A DNA stretch of 64,000 bases from Nocardia transvalensis NBRC 15921 (GCF_000308875.1 NZ_BAGL01000058.1:101723-165722), one strand, 5' to 3'. Shown: positions 52,942 through 61,985, numbered from the stretch's first letter. Notes: a model not told the origin generated them from the letters alone. A program made the numbers and translations.

Positions 52942-53613
52942 ATGACCGACGATCGACACCACCCCGCCACGGTGACCACCTTCGGGCACGGCACCGCCAC
53001 CGGCACACCGGACCTCATGCGGGTCTCGATCTCCATCGAGACGCGCGCGAGCACCGTCGCCCTCGCCTACGGCCAGGCCGGGACCCGCACCGCCGCCGTG
53101 ACCGGCGCCCTGCGCGCCGACGGGGTGGGCTCGGCCGATATCGGCACCAGCGGGCTGTCGGTCCGCACCGAGACGACCTGGACCGAGGGCACCGGCTCCC
53201 GCATCACCGGTTACGTCGCTACTACGGAGTTGACGGTGTCGCTGCGCACGGACCGTGTGGACGTCGGCCATCCGGATCCCGCGACGGTCGTCGCACACGC
53301 GGTCGAGGCGGGCGGCGACGACGTCCGGCTCGGCGGCCTCACCCTCACCTTCGCCGATACCGAGGCCCTCGCCGCCGAGGCCCGCGACGCGGCCTGGGCC
53401 GACGCCCACGCCAAGGCCACCCAGTACGCCGCCCGGGCCGCCCGCACTCTCGGTTCCGTCCTCGAGATCACAGAGAACACCACGGCCGCCCCGTCCCCGC
53501 TCCCCCGCGCCGACTTCAAACTGGCCATGGCAGCCCCCGCCGCCCCCGTCCCCGTCGAATACGGCGAATCCCAACTCTCCGCCACCCTCCGCGCCACCTG
53601 GCTCCTCGACTAG
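52942..53613 (+). CDS. SIMPL (DUF541) domain protein
   Basis: A 223-residue protein of the SIMPL/DUF541 family, with VTTFGHGTATGTPDLMRVSI at the start, then YVATTELTVSLRTDRVD, and GLTLTFADTEALAAEARDAA, DAHAKATQYA, LGSVLEI. Members such as E. coli YggE are linked to oxidative stress, but the biochemical role is unknown. No signal peptide is seen, unlike many members. ATG 52942 has GGAGG 5 nt upstream. It is divergent from dxs with a 135-bp gap. A 33-bp tandem repeat array begins 50 bp after its stop. Confidence 0.88.
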   Translation: MTDDRHHPATVTTFGHGTATGTPDLMRVSISIETRASTVALAYGQAGTRTAAVTGALRADGVGSADIGTSGLSVRTETTWTEGTGSRITGYVATTELTVSLRTDRVDVGHPDPATVVAHAVEAGGDDVRLGGLTLTFADTEALAAEARDAAWADAHAKATQYAARAARTLGSVLEITENTTAAPSPLPRADFKLAMAAPAAPVPVEYGESQLSATLRATWLLD

Positions 53614-53663
53614 CCACACCCGCCCTACACCGCGCCCGCCCGCCGATACCGGCCGACCCAGAC

Positions 53664-53988
53664 CTCCGCATGGCCGGAACCAGTGGGGCCCGACGTCGAC
53701 ATCTCCGCTGTCAGTGGTGCCCCGACGACGCAAGGGCCGGTGTCAGTGGTCGAATTCAACGCCGCTGGGGCCGGAATTACGTGGGAGAGCCCGGCCTCGG
53801 CCATGCCGATGTCAGTGGCGGCCCCGACCTCAACATGGCCGGGGGTCAGCGGCAGGCCCGACGTCGGCAAGCCGGAATCAGCGGGCCGACCGGACCTCGG
53901 CAAGGCCGGAGTCAGTGGCAGGTCCCACCTCGGCAAGGCCGGAGTCAGCAGCAGGCCCACTCGACAAGGCCGGGGTCAGTGGGTGGGT
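53664..53988. repeat. Ten imperfect tandem repeats of about 33 bp
   Basis: Units start at about 53664 and run to 53988; best preserved are the 33-bp copies near 53889-53954, which share CTCGGCAAGGCCGGAGTCAG followed by a GGCAGGCCC-like tail. Outer copies range from 31 to 35 bp and diverge, so the frame is not kept and the array is unlikely to code. The last unit supplies the TCA that is the stop codon of the convergent methyltransferase gene. The array fills the 360-bp gap between the SIMPL and methyltransferase genes. Confidence 0.7.
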
Positions 53989-55334
53989 TCGAGGAGGGCT
54001 AGGGCTTCGATGTGGTGGGTGGTGGGGAAGGCGTCGAAGGCTCGGAGGTGGGTGGGGTGGTAGCCGGCGGTGCGGTAGAGGGCGATGTCGCGGGCGAAAG
54101 AGGCTGGGTCGCAACCGATGTGGACGATGCGGGTGGGGGCGTGGGAGGCCAGCGCGGCGACGACGTCCTTGCCCGCACCCGCGCGGGGCGGATCGAGGAC
54201 CACCACCTGTGGGGGCGGGCCGGTCTGGTCGTCGAGCCAGCGTTCCACGCGCTGGGCCGTCAGATCCACCTGCGGGAGGTCGCGCAGGGCGGCCGTCCCG
54301 TCGGCGACGGCGGATCGCGCGGATTCGACGCCACGGACCGCGCCGCCGGGACCGACCTGATCGGCCAGGCGCGCGGCGAAAACCCCTGCACCGCTGTAGA
54401 GATCCCAGGCCAGGGCGCCCGGCGCGGCATCCGCCCACTCGGCGACGATATCCGAATAGCATTGCGCCGCACCGATATGCGGCTGCCAGAATCCGGTGGC
54501 GGACACCTCCCAGCGGCGGCCGGCGACGTACTGCACGGCCCGGCCACTGCCCATCACGACGCGTTCGGACCGTGCCGTGTGCGCCGCCGATCGGCGGGCG
54601 GCGGTGCTGGGCCGGTCGCCGCCGCGCCGCGCCTGCTGCCGCGTGGGCGCCAGTTCGACCACGTGCCGGATCCCGTCGCCGTCCACGGCCACCACCAGTT
54701 CGGCGCCCGGCGTCCAGGTCCGCTCGGCGAGACCGTCGATCGCGCCCGGAACCGGTTGCGGGCAGCGCAGATCCGCGAGTACATCGGTGCTGCGATACCG
54801 GTGCACCCCGGGGCGGCCGTGACTGTCGACGACCAGCCGGATCCGCGTCCGCCACGCGCCGGTGTCTGCCGACCCCGCCGCAGCGTCCGGGCCGTCGGGA
54901 GCACCACGGTCCGAACCGAAGACGTTGCCTCCCACAGGTATCGGCTCGACCTGCACCTCTGTTTCCCACCCGGCGACCCGCCGCAACTGCTCGGCGACGA
55001 CGGCCGCCTTCAGCGCCCGCTGCGCCCGCGGTGTGGCGAAGGAGAAGTCACAGCACCCCGCCCCGCCGGGACCCGAGACAGGGCACGTCGCGGGCACGCG
55101 ATCCGCCGACGGCTCCAGGATCTCGATCGCGTCGGCGCGACAGAAGGACTTGCCCCGGTCCTCGGTGATCAGCGCCCGGACCAGTTCGCCCGGCAGCCCG
55201 TGCCGCACGAACAGCACCCGGCCCTCGTACCGCGCCACACAGAACCCACCGTGCCCCGACGCCCCCAACCGGACCTCGAAAACCTCACCCTCCCAACCAC
55301 TCTCACTCCTCGCACGATCGCCGAGGCCGCTCAC
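53976..55334 (-). CDS. TrmA/RlmD-family RNA (uracil-5) methyltransferase
   Basis: A 452-residue enzyme. The N-terminus is a TRAM-like RNA-binding domain (GFCVARYEGRVLFVRHGLPG). A cysteine group CPVSGPGGAGCCDF and a later LRCPQ could hold the 4Fe-4S cluster known in RlmD. The SAM domain has WDLYSGAGVFAARLADQ, VVVLDPPRAGAGKDVV and the catalytic Cys in IVHIGCDPASFARDIALY; HIEALALL ends the active site. It methylates a uridine in rRNA or tRNA. The start GTG 55334 overlaps the permease stop by 4 bp, as in Rv2689c/Rv2690c. Its stop lies inside the tandem repeat array. Confidence 0.92.
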   Translation of the reverse strand: MSGLGDRARSESGWEGEVFEVRLGASGHGGFCVARYEGRVLFVRHGLPGELVRALITEDRGKSFCRADAIEILEPSADRVPATCPVSGPGGAGCCDFSFATPRAQRALKAAVVAEQLRRVAGWETEVQVEPIPVGGNVFGSDRGAPDGPDAAAGSADTGAWRTRIRLVVDSHGRPGVHRYRSTDVLADLRCPQPVPGAIDGLAERTWTPGAELVVAVDGDGIRHVVELAPTRQQARRGGDRPSTAARRSAAHTARSERVVMGSGRAVQYVAGRRWEVSATGFWQPHIGAAQCYSDIVAEWADAAPGALAWDLYSGAGVFAARLADQVGPGGAVRGVESARSAVADGTAALRDLPQVDLTAQRVERWLDDQTGPPPQVVVLDPPRAGAGKDVVAALASHAPTRIVHIGCDPASFARDIALYRTAGYHPTHLRAFDAFPTTHHIEALALLEPTH

Positions 55335-57322
55335 TGCCGTTCCCCGTACCCGCGCCGCACCGCGCCCGGCGCGTGCTCGACACCGGCTCGTCCGGCCTTG
55401 GCCGACGACGAGCTGAGTTGCCACGGGACGCTGGTCACCATGACGCCCGGCTCGAACAGGAGGCGGCCCTTGAGGCGCAGGGCGCTCTGGTTGTGCAGGA
55501 CCTGCTCCCACCAGTGGCCCACGACGTACTCGGGGATGAACACCGTGACGATGTCGCGGGGCGAGTCCCGGCGGACGCGCTTGACGTAGTCGACCACCGG
55601 CTTGGTGATCTCGCGGTACGGGGACTCGATGACCTTCAGCGGCACCGGGATATCGCTGTTCTCCCACTCGCGCACCAGCTGCCGGGTATCGGGCTCGTCG
55701 ACGTTGACGGTCACCGCCTCCAGCATGTCCGGGCGTGTCGCACGGGCGTAGGCGATCGCCCGCCGGGTCGGCAGGTGCAGCTTGGACACCAGCACGATGG
55801 AGTGCGTGCGGCTGGGCAGCACGCCGTCCCAGGTCTGCTCGTCGAGTTCGTGCGAGACCGAGTCGTAGTGCCGGCGGATCATCTTCATCAGCACGAAGAT
55901 GGCCGCCATCGTGACGATCGCGATCCAGGCGCCGGCCAGGAATTTCGTGATCAGCACGATGATCAGCACGGTCGCGGTCATGGTGAGGCCGATGCCGTTG
56001 ATCACCCGCGACCGCTGCATGCGCCGTCGCAGCTGCGGGTCGGTCTCGGTGCGCAGCAGCCGCGTCCAGTGCCGCAGCATGCCGGTCTGGCTCAGCACGA
56101 ACGAGACGAACACGCCGACGATGTACAGCTGGATCAGCCGCGTCACCTCCGCCCCGAACAGCACCACGAACGCGATCGCGGCGCCGGAGAGGAACAGGAT
56201 GCCGTTGCTGAACGCCAGCCGGTCGCCGCGCGTGTGCAACTGCCGCGGCAGGAACCGGTCCTGCGCCAGAATCGATCCGAGCACCGGGAACCCGTTGAAC
56301 GCGGTATTGGCCGCCAGCACCAGGATCAGCGCCGTCACCACGGTCAGGAAATAGAACCCGGCCGGGAAGCCGGAGAAGACGGCGTGTGCCAGCTGCGCGA
56401 TCAGCGTCTTCTGCTGATATCCGGCCGGGGCCCCGATGAGGTCCGCGGAGCTGTGCGCGTACACCAGCCCGATCCGGCGCGCCAGCAGGATGATGCCCAG
56501 CAGCAGCACGATCGCGATCAGGCCGAGCATGAGCAGCGTCGTGGCGGCATTGCGGGACTTGGGCTTCCGGAACGCGGGCACCCCGTTGCTGATGGCCTCG
56601 ACACCGGTCAGCGCGGCACAGCCGGAGGAGAACGAGCGCGCGATGAGGAAGGCGAACGCGAGACCCTGCAGATGGGAATCGGCGCCGTGCACCTCGAAGC
56701 CGAAGGACTCGGCGCGCACATCGTCGCCGAAGACCTCGATACGCAGGAACCCCCACGCCAGCATGACGACCATGCCGATCATGAACGCGTAGGTCGGAAT
56801 CGCGAACATGGTGCCGGACTCCCGCACCCCGCGCAGGTTCACCGCCGCGAGCACGACGATGGCCACCACCGCGAACAGCACCTTGTGGGTGTCGACGAAC
56901 GGCACCGCCGATCCGATGTTGGACGCCGCCGAGGAGATCGAGACCGCGACGGTCAGCACGTAGTCGACCAGCAGCGCGCTGCCCACCGTCAACCCCGCTG
57001 TCGGGCCGAGGTTCACCGTGGCCACCTCGTAGTCGCCACCGCCGGACGGATAGGCGTGCACGTTCTGGCGGTAGCTGGCCACCACGACCGCCATCACCGC
57101 CGCGACCGCCAGACCGACCCACGGCGCGTACACGTACGCCGACAGGCCCGCCGTGGACAGCACGAGGAAGATCTCCTCGGGCGCGTAGGCCACCGACGAC
57201 AGCGCGTCGGACGCGAATACGGGCAGCGCGATCCGTTTGGGCAGCAGGGTATGACCCAGCGAATCACTACGGAAGGGGCGGCCGACCACCATGCGCTTGA
57301 CGGCCGTCGTCAACTTCGACAC
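55331..57322 (-). CDS. APC-superfamily amino acid/K+ permease
   Basis: A 663-residue protein with about 12 membrane helices in the first 450 residues and a soluble tail of about 180. It starts VSKLTTAVKRMVVGRPFRSD; GTG 57322 is preferred because the mycobacterial counterpart Rv2690c begins in the same way, while a longer in-frame start at 57523 would overlap the divergent gene's promoter. Landmarks: LPVFASDALSSVAYAPEEIF, YPSGGGDYEVATVNLG and SSGCAALTGVEAISNGVPAF. The pairing with two adjacent trkA genes hints at potassium transport, but an amino acid substrate is equally possible. Confidence 0.9.
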   Translation of the reverse strand: MSKLTTAVKRMVVGRPFRSDSLGHTLLPKRIALPVFASDALSSVAYAPEEIFLVLSTAGLSAYVYAPWVGLAVAAVMAVVVASYRQNVHAYPSGGGDYEVATVNLGPTAGLTVGSALLVDYVLTVAVSISSAASNIGSAVPFVDTHKVLFAVVAIVVLAAVNLRGVRESGTMFAIPTYAFMIGMVVMLAWGFLRIEVFGDDVRAESFGFEVHGADSHLQGLAFAFLIARSFSSGCAALTGVEAISNGVPAFRKPKSRNAATTLLMLGLIAIVLLLGIILLARRIGLVYAHSSADLIGAPAGYQQKTLIAQLAHAVFSGFPAGFYFLTVVTALILVLAANTAFNGFPVLGSILAQDRFLPRQLHTRGDRLAFSNGILFLSGAAIAFVVLFGAEVTRLIQLYIVGVFVSFVLSQTGMLRHWTRLLRTETDPQLRRRMQRSRVINGIGLTMTATVLIIVLITKFLAGAWIAIVTMAAIFVLMKMIRRHYDSVSHELDEQTWDGVLPSRTHSIVLVSKLHLPTRRAIAYARATRPDMLEAVTVNVDEPDTRQLVREWENSDIPVPLKVIESPYREITKPVVDYVKRVRRDSPRDIVTVFIPEYVVGHWWEQVLHNQSALRLKGRLLFEPGVMVTSVPWQLSSSSAKAGRAGVEHAPGAVRRGYGERQ

Positions 57323-57506
57323 TCGCCACAGCATACGGCGAACCGGTTTCCCCGCCGTTGCGCGGATACCCGGGTTTCGCGCAGCACATCGGGGTTTCGC
57401 CGGGCGGCGCAGGGGGAACGTGGCTGTCGTGATGGTCGGCGGGTACGGTTCCACCCACAGGGAACCAGACCGCACACCACGGTTTTCGGGAATTGGGGTT
57501 GGCACG

Positions 57507-58178
57507 GTGTACGTAGTGATCATGGGGTGCGGGCGCGTGGGCTCGTCGCTCGCGCGCGCCCTCGGCCGGGTCGGTCACGAGGTGGCCGTGATCGACCGGG
57601 ACTCGAGCGCCTTCCTGCGCCTGGGCCGCGACTTCGACGGCGAGCGGATCACCGGCGTCGGCTTCGACCGGGACGTGCTGCGGCGTGCGGGAATCGAGCG
57701 GGCCGGCGCCTTCGCGGCGGTCTCCTCCGGCGACAACTCCAACATCATCGCCGCCCGCGTGGCGCGCGAGACCTTCGGCGTCGAGCGTGTCGTGGCGCGC
57801 ATCTACGACGCCAAGCGCGCCGCGGTCTACGAGCGCCTCGGCATCCCGACGATCGCCACCGTGCCGTGGACGACCGACCGGTTCCTGCGCGCCCTCGTGG
57901 GCGAGGAGAAGATCACCACCTGGCGCGACCCCACCGGCACCGTCGCGGTCACCGAGATGCCCCTGCACGAGGACTGGTACGGGCGTACCGTGCGAGATCT
58001 GGAGGAGGCGACCGGCACCCGCGTCGCCTTCCTCATCCGGTTCGGCCAGGGTGTCCTGCCGACCGGCAAGACCGTGCTGCAGGCCGACGACACGATCTAT
58101 GTCGCGGCCACCTCCGGCCATGTCAGCGAGGCCGCCGCGCTGGCCGCCAATCCACCGTCGAGCGAGGACAAGTCGTGA
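57507..58178 (+). CDS. trkA: Trk system potassium uptake protein TrkA (CeoB-like)
   Basis: A 223-residue regulatory subunit with an RCK N-domain (VIMGCGRVGSSLARALGRVG, then AVIDRD and ISSGDNSN-like AAVSSGDNSNIIAARV) and an RCK C-domain (TEMPLHEDWYGRTVRDL, LQADDTIYVAAT). It binds NAD(H) or ATP and gates a potassium channel or transporter in the membrane. GTG 57507 fits the family start (MYVVIMGCG). Its stop overlaps the second trkA by 4 bp. It matches ceoB (Rv2691) and is divergent from the APC permease. Confidence 0.93.
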   Translation: MYVVIMGCGRVGSSLARALGRVGHEVAVIDRDSSAFLRLGRDFDGERITGVGFDRDVLRRAGIERAGAFAAVSSGDNSNIIAARVARETFGVERVVARIYDAKRAAVYERLGIPTIATVPWTTDRFLRALVGEEKITTWRDPTGTVAVTEMPLHEDWYGRTVRDLEEATGTRVAFLIRFGQGVLPTGKTVLQADDTIYVAATSGHVSEAAALAANPPSSEDKS

Positions 58179-58855
58179 AGGTAGCGATCGCCGGGGCCGG
58201 CGCCGTGGGCCGCTCCATCGCCCAGGAACTACTCCGGGGCGGGCACGAGGTGATGTTGCTCGAGCGCCGCATCGATCACGTCGATCCGACCGCCGCGCCC
58301 CCGGCGACCTGGGTGCACGGCGACGCCTGCGAGCTGGAACTGCTGGAGGAGGCGAGCCTGCAGGACTACGAGGTGGTGATCGCGGCCACCGGCGACGACA
58401 AGGCGAATCTGGTGTTCAGCCTGCTCGCCAAGACGGAGTTCGGCGTGCGGCGGGTGGTGGCCCGGGTCAACGATCCGCGCAACGAGTGGCTGTTCGACAA
58501 TTCGTGGGGCGTGGACGTGGCGGTGTCCACGCCGCGACTGCTGGCCTCGCTCGCCGAGGAGGCCGTCTCGGTCGGGGATCTGGTGCGGCTGATGACGCTG
58601 CGCCAGGGTCAGGCCAATCTGGTCGAGATCACCCTGCCGGCCGACACTCCCCTGGCCGGTAAGGCGGTGCGCACCCTGGCCCTGCCCCGCGACGCCGCCC
58701 TGGTGACCATCCTGCGCGGCGGCCGGGTGATCGTCCCGCAGCCCGACGACCCGCTCGAGGGTGACGACGAACTGCTGTTCGTAGCCTCGGTCGAGGCCGA
58801 GGACGACCTTCGGAAGGCGTTGGGCGTCAACGGATTCGCCGCGAACGCGGGCTGA
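58175..58855 (+). CDS. Second TrkA protein (CeoC-like)
   Basis: A 226-residue paralogue of the preceding protein. The Rossmann motif is VAIAGAGAVGRSIAQELLRG; then HGDACELELLEEASL, VVIAATGDDKANLVFSLLAK and, in the RCK C-domain, ITLPADTPLAGKAVRTLALP. GTG 58175 overlaps the upstream stop (GTGA), so the two subunits are translationally coupled and probably form a hetero-oligomer. It corresponds to ceoC (Rv2692). It ends 3 bp before the convergent sigma factor gene. Confidence 0.93.
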   Translation: MKVAIAGAGAVGRSIAQELLRGGHEVMLLERRIDHVDPTAAPPATWVHGDACELELLEEASLQDYEVVIAATGDDKANLVFSLLAKTEFGVRRVVARVNDPRNEWLFDNSWGVDVAVSTPRLLASLAEEAVSVGDLVRLMTLRQGQANLVEITLPADTPLAGKAVRTLALPRDAALVTILRGGRVIVPQPDDPLEGDDELLFVASVEAEDDLRKALGVNGFAANAG

Positions 58856-58858
58856 TTC

Positions 58859-59512
58859 TCAGGACACCTGCAGCTGGGCGCGCAGCTTGTTCAGCGCCCG
58901 GTGCTGCATGACTCGCACCACGCCGGGGCTGGTGCCGATCGCCTCGGCGGTCTGCGCCGCCGTCCAGCCCAGCACGATCCGCATCACCAGCACCTCGCGG
59001 TGCGCGGGCGCCAGCACCTTCATCAGCTCGCGGGTGGCGCGGCGGCGCTCGGACACCAGCGCCATCTCCTCCGGGCCCGCCGCGGTGGACGGCTCGTCCG
59101 GGAATTCGGCGACCGGGTAGGCGGGATGCTGCTGGGCGCGGCGGAAGGCGTCGGCGACCTTGTTGGCCGAGATGCCGTAGACGAACGCCAGGAACGACTT
59201 GCCCTGGTCCCGGTAGCGCGGGATGGCCTGCACGGTCGCGAGGCAGATCTCCTGGGCGATGTCCTCGGCGGTGACGTGCAGGTGCCCGCCGCCGCCGATG
59301 CGGGCCGCGCAGTAACGGCGCACCAGCGGGTGCACGATCTTGACGATCTCGGTGACCGCCTGCTTGTCGCCCGCGGCGGCGGGTCCGATCAGCCGGTCCA
59401 GTTCGGCCGCGGCCCGGCGGCTCTCGGAGCCGGCGGCGGGCGACTTGGGCGCCCTGGCGCCCCGGCCGCGCGGCCGTTCCTGCGACGCCAGCGTGCTGTT
59501 CTCGGTACCCAC
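58859..59512 (-). CDS. SigD-like ECF RNA polymerase sigma factor
   Basis: A 217-residue sigma factor with region 2 (VTAEDIAQEICLATVQAIPR, then YRDQGKSFLAFVYGISANKV) and region 4 (VLVMRIVLGWTAAQTAEAIG, then SPGVVRVMQHRALNKLRAQL). The wording is close to SigD of M. tuberculosis and to Streptomyces ShbA. The start GTG 59512 has AAGGA 6 nt upstream. No anti-sigma factor gene is adjacent. It has no counterpart at this place in M. tuberculosis as I recall (sigD is elsewhere), so it looks inserted between the trk genes and the DUF3159 gene. Confidence 0.9.
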   Translation of the reverse strand: MGTENSTLASQERPRGRGARAPKSPAAGSESRRAAAELDRLIGPAAAGDKQAVTEIVKIVHPLVRRYCAARIGGGGHLHVTAEDIAQEICLATVQAIPRYRDQGKSFLAFVYGISANKVADAFRRAQQHPAYPVAEFPDEPSTAAGPEEMALVSERRRATRELMKVLAPAHREVLVMRIVLGWTAAQTAEAIGTSPGVVRVMQHRALNKLRAQLQVS

Positions 59513-59702
59513 TGCGGATCCTTTCGCCGATCGCTGATCTCATCAACGATCGTGCGATGATCCGGGGTCGTGAAATAGGTACCCCAGGGGTGGGTTCATC
59601 CCCACCTGGGCATTCCGAGCGCCCCCAAAGGTGTGGGCACATCAGGGACTTCGGCCGCGAAGGCGTCCGGGTTCATCCGGATTCCGGGCGCTCGCGGCGG
59701 CG

Positions 59703-60440
59703 TCAGTCGCGCCGGGCGTGGGCCCCGCCGGCGTGGCGGCCGCCGCGCGCGGCGGTATCGCTCGGCGAATGCCCGGCCTTGCGCACGGCCCACACGGTGA
59801 CCAGCAGCGCGACGGCGGTCAGCGGCCAGCCCATGGCGATGCGGGCCACCGCCAGCATGCCGGTGGCGTCGGCGTCGTAGAGCCGCGACTGCACCAGGTA
59901 GCGCGCGCCGAAGACGATCACCCACACGGCGGTGGCGAGGTCGTAGAGCCGCAGGACGCGGCGATCGGAGCGCCAGTCGGTGCCGTGGCCGTTGAGCACG
60001 CCCCAGATCACCCCGGCCAGCGGCCAGCGCACCACCAGCGACGCCAGGAACACCCCGGCGTACACCAGGCTGGTCCAGATGCCGAAGGCGAAGAATCCCT
60101 TCGCCGCGCCCATGCGGTAGGCGATGAACGCGCACACGCCGACGCCGATGAATCCGGAGATCGCCGGCTGGATCGGATCGCGGCGCACCAGACGCCACAC
60201 CAGGACGGCCGCGGCCACACCCATCGCCGACCAGATGGCCGCGGTCAGCCCCCACAGCGCGTTGGCGGGAACGAACACCACCACCGGCACGGTGGAGTAG
60301 ATCAGGCCACTGAGGCCGCCCATCTGCTCCAGCAGGGTCTGCGCCTCGCGCTCGGGGTCACGCTCGTCGGGCTCGGCGGCCCGGTCGCTGTCGACGACGC
60401 CGGCGCGCTCGGCCGCGTCGTCGCTGCTGGGTATCGGCAT
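59703..60440 (-). CDS. DUF3159 membrane protein
   Basis: A 245-residue protein with a polar N-terminal 35 residues and about six membrane helices, beginning LLEQMGGLSGLIYSTVPVVV. FRDPIQPAISGFIGVG-type text is present as RRDPIQPAISGFIGVGVCAF, followed by YRMGAAKGFFAFGIW and NGHGTDWRSDRRVLRLY, all typical of the actinobacterial DUF3159 family (Rv2693c). No function is established. ATG 60440 lies 3 nt after the stop of the OB-fold gene, so translation is coupled. Confidence 0.88.
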   Translation of the reverse strand: MPIPSSDDAAERAGVVDSDRAAEPDERDPEREAQTLLEQMGGLSGLIYSTVPVVVFVPANALWGLTAAIWSAMGVAAAVLVWRLVRRDPIQPAISGFIGVGVCAFIAYRMGAAKGFFAFGIWTSLVYAGVFLASLVVRWPLAGVIWGVLNGHGTDWRSDRRVLRLYDLATAVWVIVFGARYLVQSRLYDADATGMLAVARIAMGWPLTAVALLVTVWAVRKAGHSPSDTAARGGRHAGGAHARRD

Positions 60441-60443
60441 GCG

Positions 60444-60869
60444 TCAGGAATTCTCACGTAGTTCGTAGTAGGGATTGAAGATCACCTTGGCCCCGTCGCG
60501 CTCTCCGATGCGGCCGCGGACCAGGATACGGCGTCCCGACTCGATGCCCGGGATGCGGCGGCGCCCGATCCACACCAGTGTGACGGCATCCGTGCCATCG
60601 AAGAATTCGGCCTGCAGATTGGCGCCCGCGGCCTTGGGACACGCCTCCACGCTACGCAGTTTGCCGAGCATGGTGACTTCCTCACCACGCCGGCACTCGT
60701 CGGCCCGGCACGCACCGGACGCTTCGGACGTCTCGGCCAGTTCCTCGGCGTCGAGATGATCGAGGTCCGCCGTCAACCGGCGGCTCAAGCGCCGGAAGTA
60801 CCCGCTGTCGGGGCCCGCCTTACGGCCGGCGACCCCGGATCCTGCCTTGTTTCCGCCCGTCAGAGGCAT
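60444..60869 (-). CDS. OB-fold nucleic-acid-binding protein
   Basis: A 141-residue protein with a basic start (MPLTGGNKAGSGVAGRKAG) and, from about residue 70, a small OB-fold barrel: VTMLGKLRSVEACPKA, LQAEFFDGTDAVTLVWIGRR and SGRRILVRGRIGERDG, ending NPYYELREN. It corresponds to Rv2694c. Single OB folds of this kind usually bind nucleic acid; partners are unknown. Start ATG 60869 is chosen over 61064 because the extra residues would be low-quality intergenic sequence. It is the first gene of a pair with the DUF3159 gene. Confidence 0.85.
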   Translation of the reverse strand: MPLTGGNKAGSGVAGRKAGPDSGYFRRLSRRLTADLDHLDAEELAETSEASGACRADECRRGEEVTMLGKLRSVEACPKAAGANLQAEFFDGTDAVTLVWIGRRRIPGIESGRRILVRGRIGERDGAKVIFNPYYELRENS

Positions 60870-61206
60870 CTTGCAACACTTCCTGCACTGCAGACGGCGT
60901 GGGTCACACGTCGTCGGGTTTCCCACACGACCGGCCCGATCGGCCGCATATCGCCAACTGTAGATGGGCGGTTTCACCCCCGCTATGCGAGGCTGCCCAC
61001 GGTCATGTGGGTACCCACTGCGCGGCGGGTTTGCACCTCGATTGCGGAGCGTGGCGTAGCTCACCGGAAACCCGCCACGCGCGGGCTGCCGGACGCGACG
61101 CGAGGCCGGTTTTCGCGCCGTGCGCGGGCGGGTCCGCGAGGCTTACGCACGGCCGGCCCGCACCGCCCTCCCCGGATCCGGCGCTCGCGCCGCGTAGGCT
61201 TCGGCC
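60870..61206. other. 337-bp divergent intergenic region
   Basis: This gap separates the OB-fold gene (minus) from the hydrolase gene (plus), so both promoters should be in it. The only clear element is a perfect 12-bp palindrome, GTGGGTACCCAC, at 61007-61018, which could be an operator. I could not pick convincing promoter hexamers. Confidence 0.4.
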
Positions 61207-61923
61207 GTGCCCGATCTTCCCCGCCCGGCGCTCGTCGTCGCCCTGCCCGGTACCGGATCCGACGCCGACTTCGCCCGCCGCGCCTTCGGACCGGCCTGTG
61301 CCGCACTGGATCTCCCGTTCCTGGCGGTGGAACCCGATCCGCGGGCGGTGGTGGCCAGCTGCCGCGCGGCGCTGGACACCGCGGCCCGGTCGGGGCCGGT
61401 GCTGGCGGCGGGCATCTCGCTGGGCGCGGCGATCGCCGTCGAATGGGCCCGCGCGCGAGGCGATTCCGCGTTCGGCGTGATCGCCGCGCTCCCCGCCTGG
61501 ACCGGATCGGATCCGGGCACGTCACCGGCGTCGCTCAGTGCCGCGACCACCGCCGCGCAGCTGCGGGCCGACGGCCTCGACGCCGTGATCGCGCGCATGC
61601 GCGACAGCAGCCCGGCGTGGCTCGGCGCGGCGCTGACGCAGTCGTGGACCGCGCAGTGGCCGCACCTGCCCGACGCCCTGGAGGAGGCCGCCGCCTACGC
61701 CTGGCCTTCCCCGGAAACCCTTGCGGCACTGTCCGTTCCGGCCACGATCGTGACGGCCGTGGACGATCCGGTACACCCGCTCACGGTCGCCGAGCGCTGG
61801 GCCGGGCTGATCCCGCGGTCCGAACTGCACCGCATCACGCTCGCGGAACTCGGCGCCGATCCGGCGATCGTCGGCCACCGCGGGCTGGCACGCCTCGCGG
61901 GTCGCCAAGCGGCGCATCGCTGA
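61207..61923 (+). CDS. Alpha/beta hydrolase
   Basis: A 238-residue hydrolase with the start ALVVALPGTGSDADF (oxyanion loop), the nucleophile elbow GISLGAA with the expected Ser, VTAVDDPVHPL supplying the Asp and VGHRGLARLAG near the end for the His. Substrate unknown. The start is GTG 61207. It corresponds to Rv2695 by position. It is divergent from the OB-fold gene and is followed 62 bp later by an NTF2-like gene. Confidence 0.85.
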   Translation: MPDLPRPALVVALPGTGSDADFARRAFGPACAALDLPFLAVEPDPRAVVASCRAALDTAARSGPVLAAGISLGAAIAVEWARARGDSAFGVIAALPAWTGSDPGTSPASLSAATTAAQLRADGLDAVIARMRDSSPAWLGAALTQSWTAQWPHLPDALEEAAAYAWPSPETLAALSVPATIVTAVDDPVHPLTVAERWAGLIPRSELHRITLAELGADPAIVGHRGLARLAGRQAAHR

Positions 61924-61985
61924 GCGCCGACGGTATTACCTCGCGGGTAATCGACCCGCCGCACGGCATCCGGCATCGTGGCCGT

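Noticed and set aside
50917..53733. Longer dxs frame starting at 53733
   Set aside because: The extra 300 codons overlap the SIMPL gene antisense and have no DXS similarity. GTG 52806 gives the standard N-terminus and has a ribosome binding site.
53625..53960. A 111-codon minus-strand frame with L-P-L-T-P-A-L-P-R repeats
   Set aside because: It is a by-product of the 33-bp DNA repeats. Unit lengths vary from 31 to 35 bp, so the reading frame is not maintained, and there is no ribosome binding site.
53664..53988. Possible CRISPR array
   Set aside because: Repeats are adjacent without unique spacers, the units are degenerate, and no cas genes are present.
55373..58855. A 1,160-codon plus-strand frame ending with the second TrkA protein
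   Set aside because: Only the last part (from GTG 58175) is the real gene. The rest is antisense to the permease and out of frame with the first trkA.
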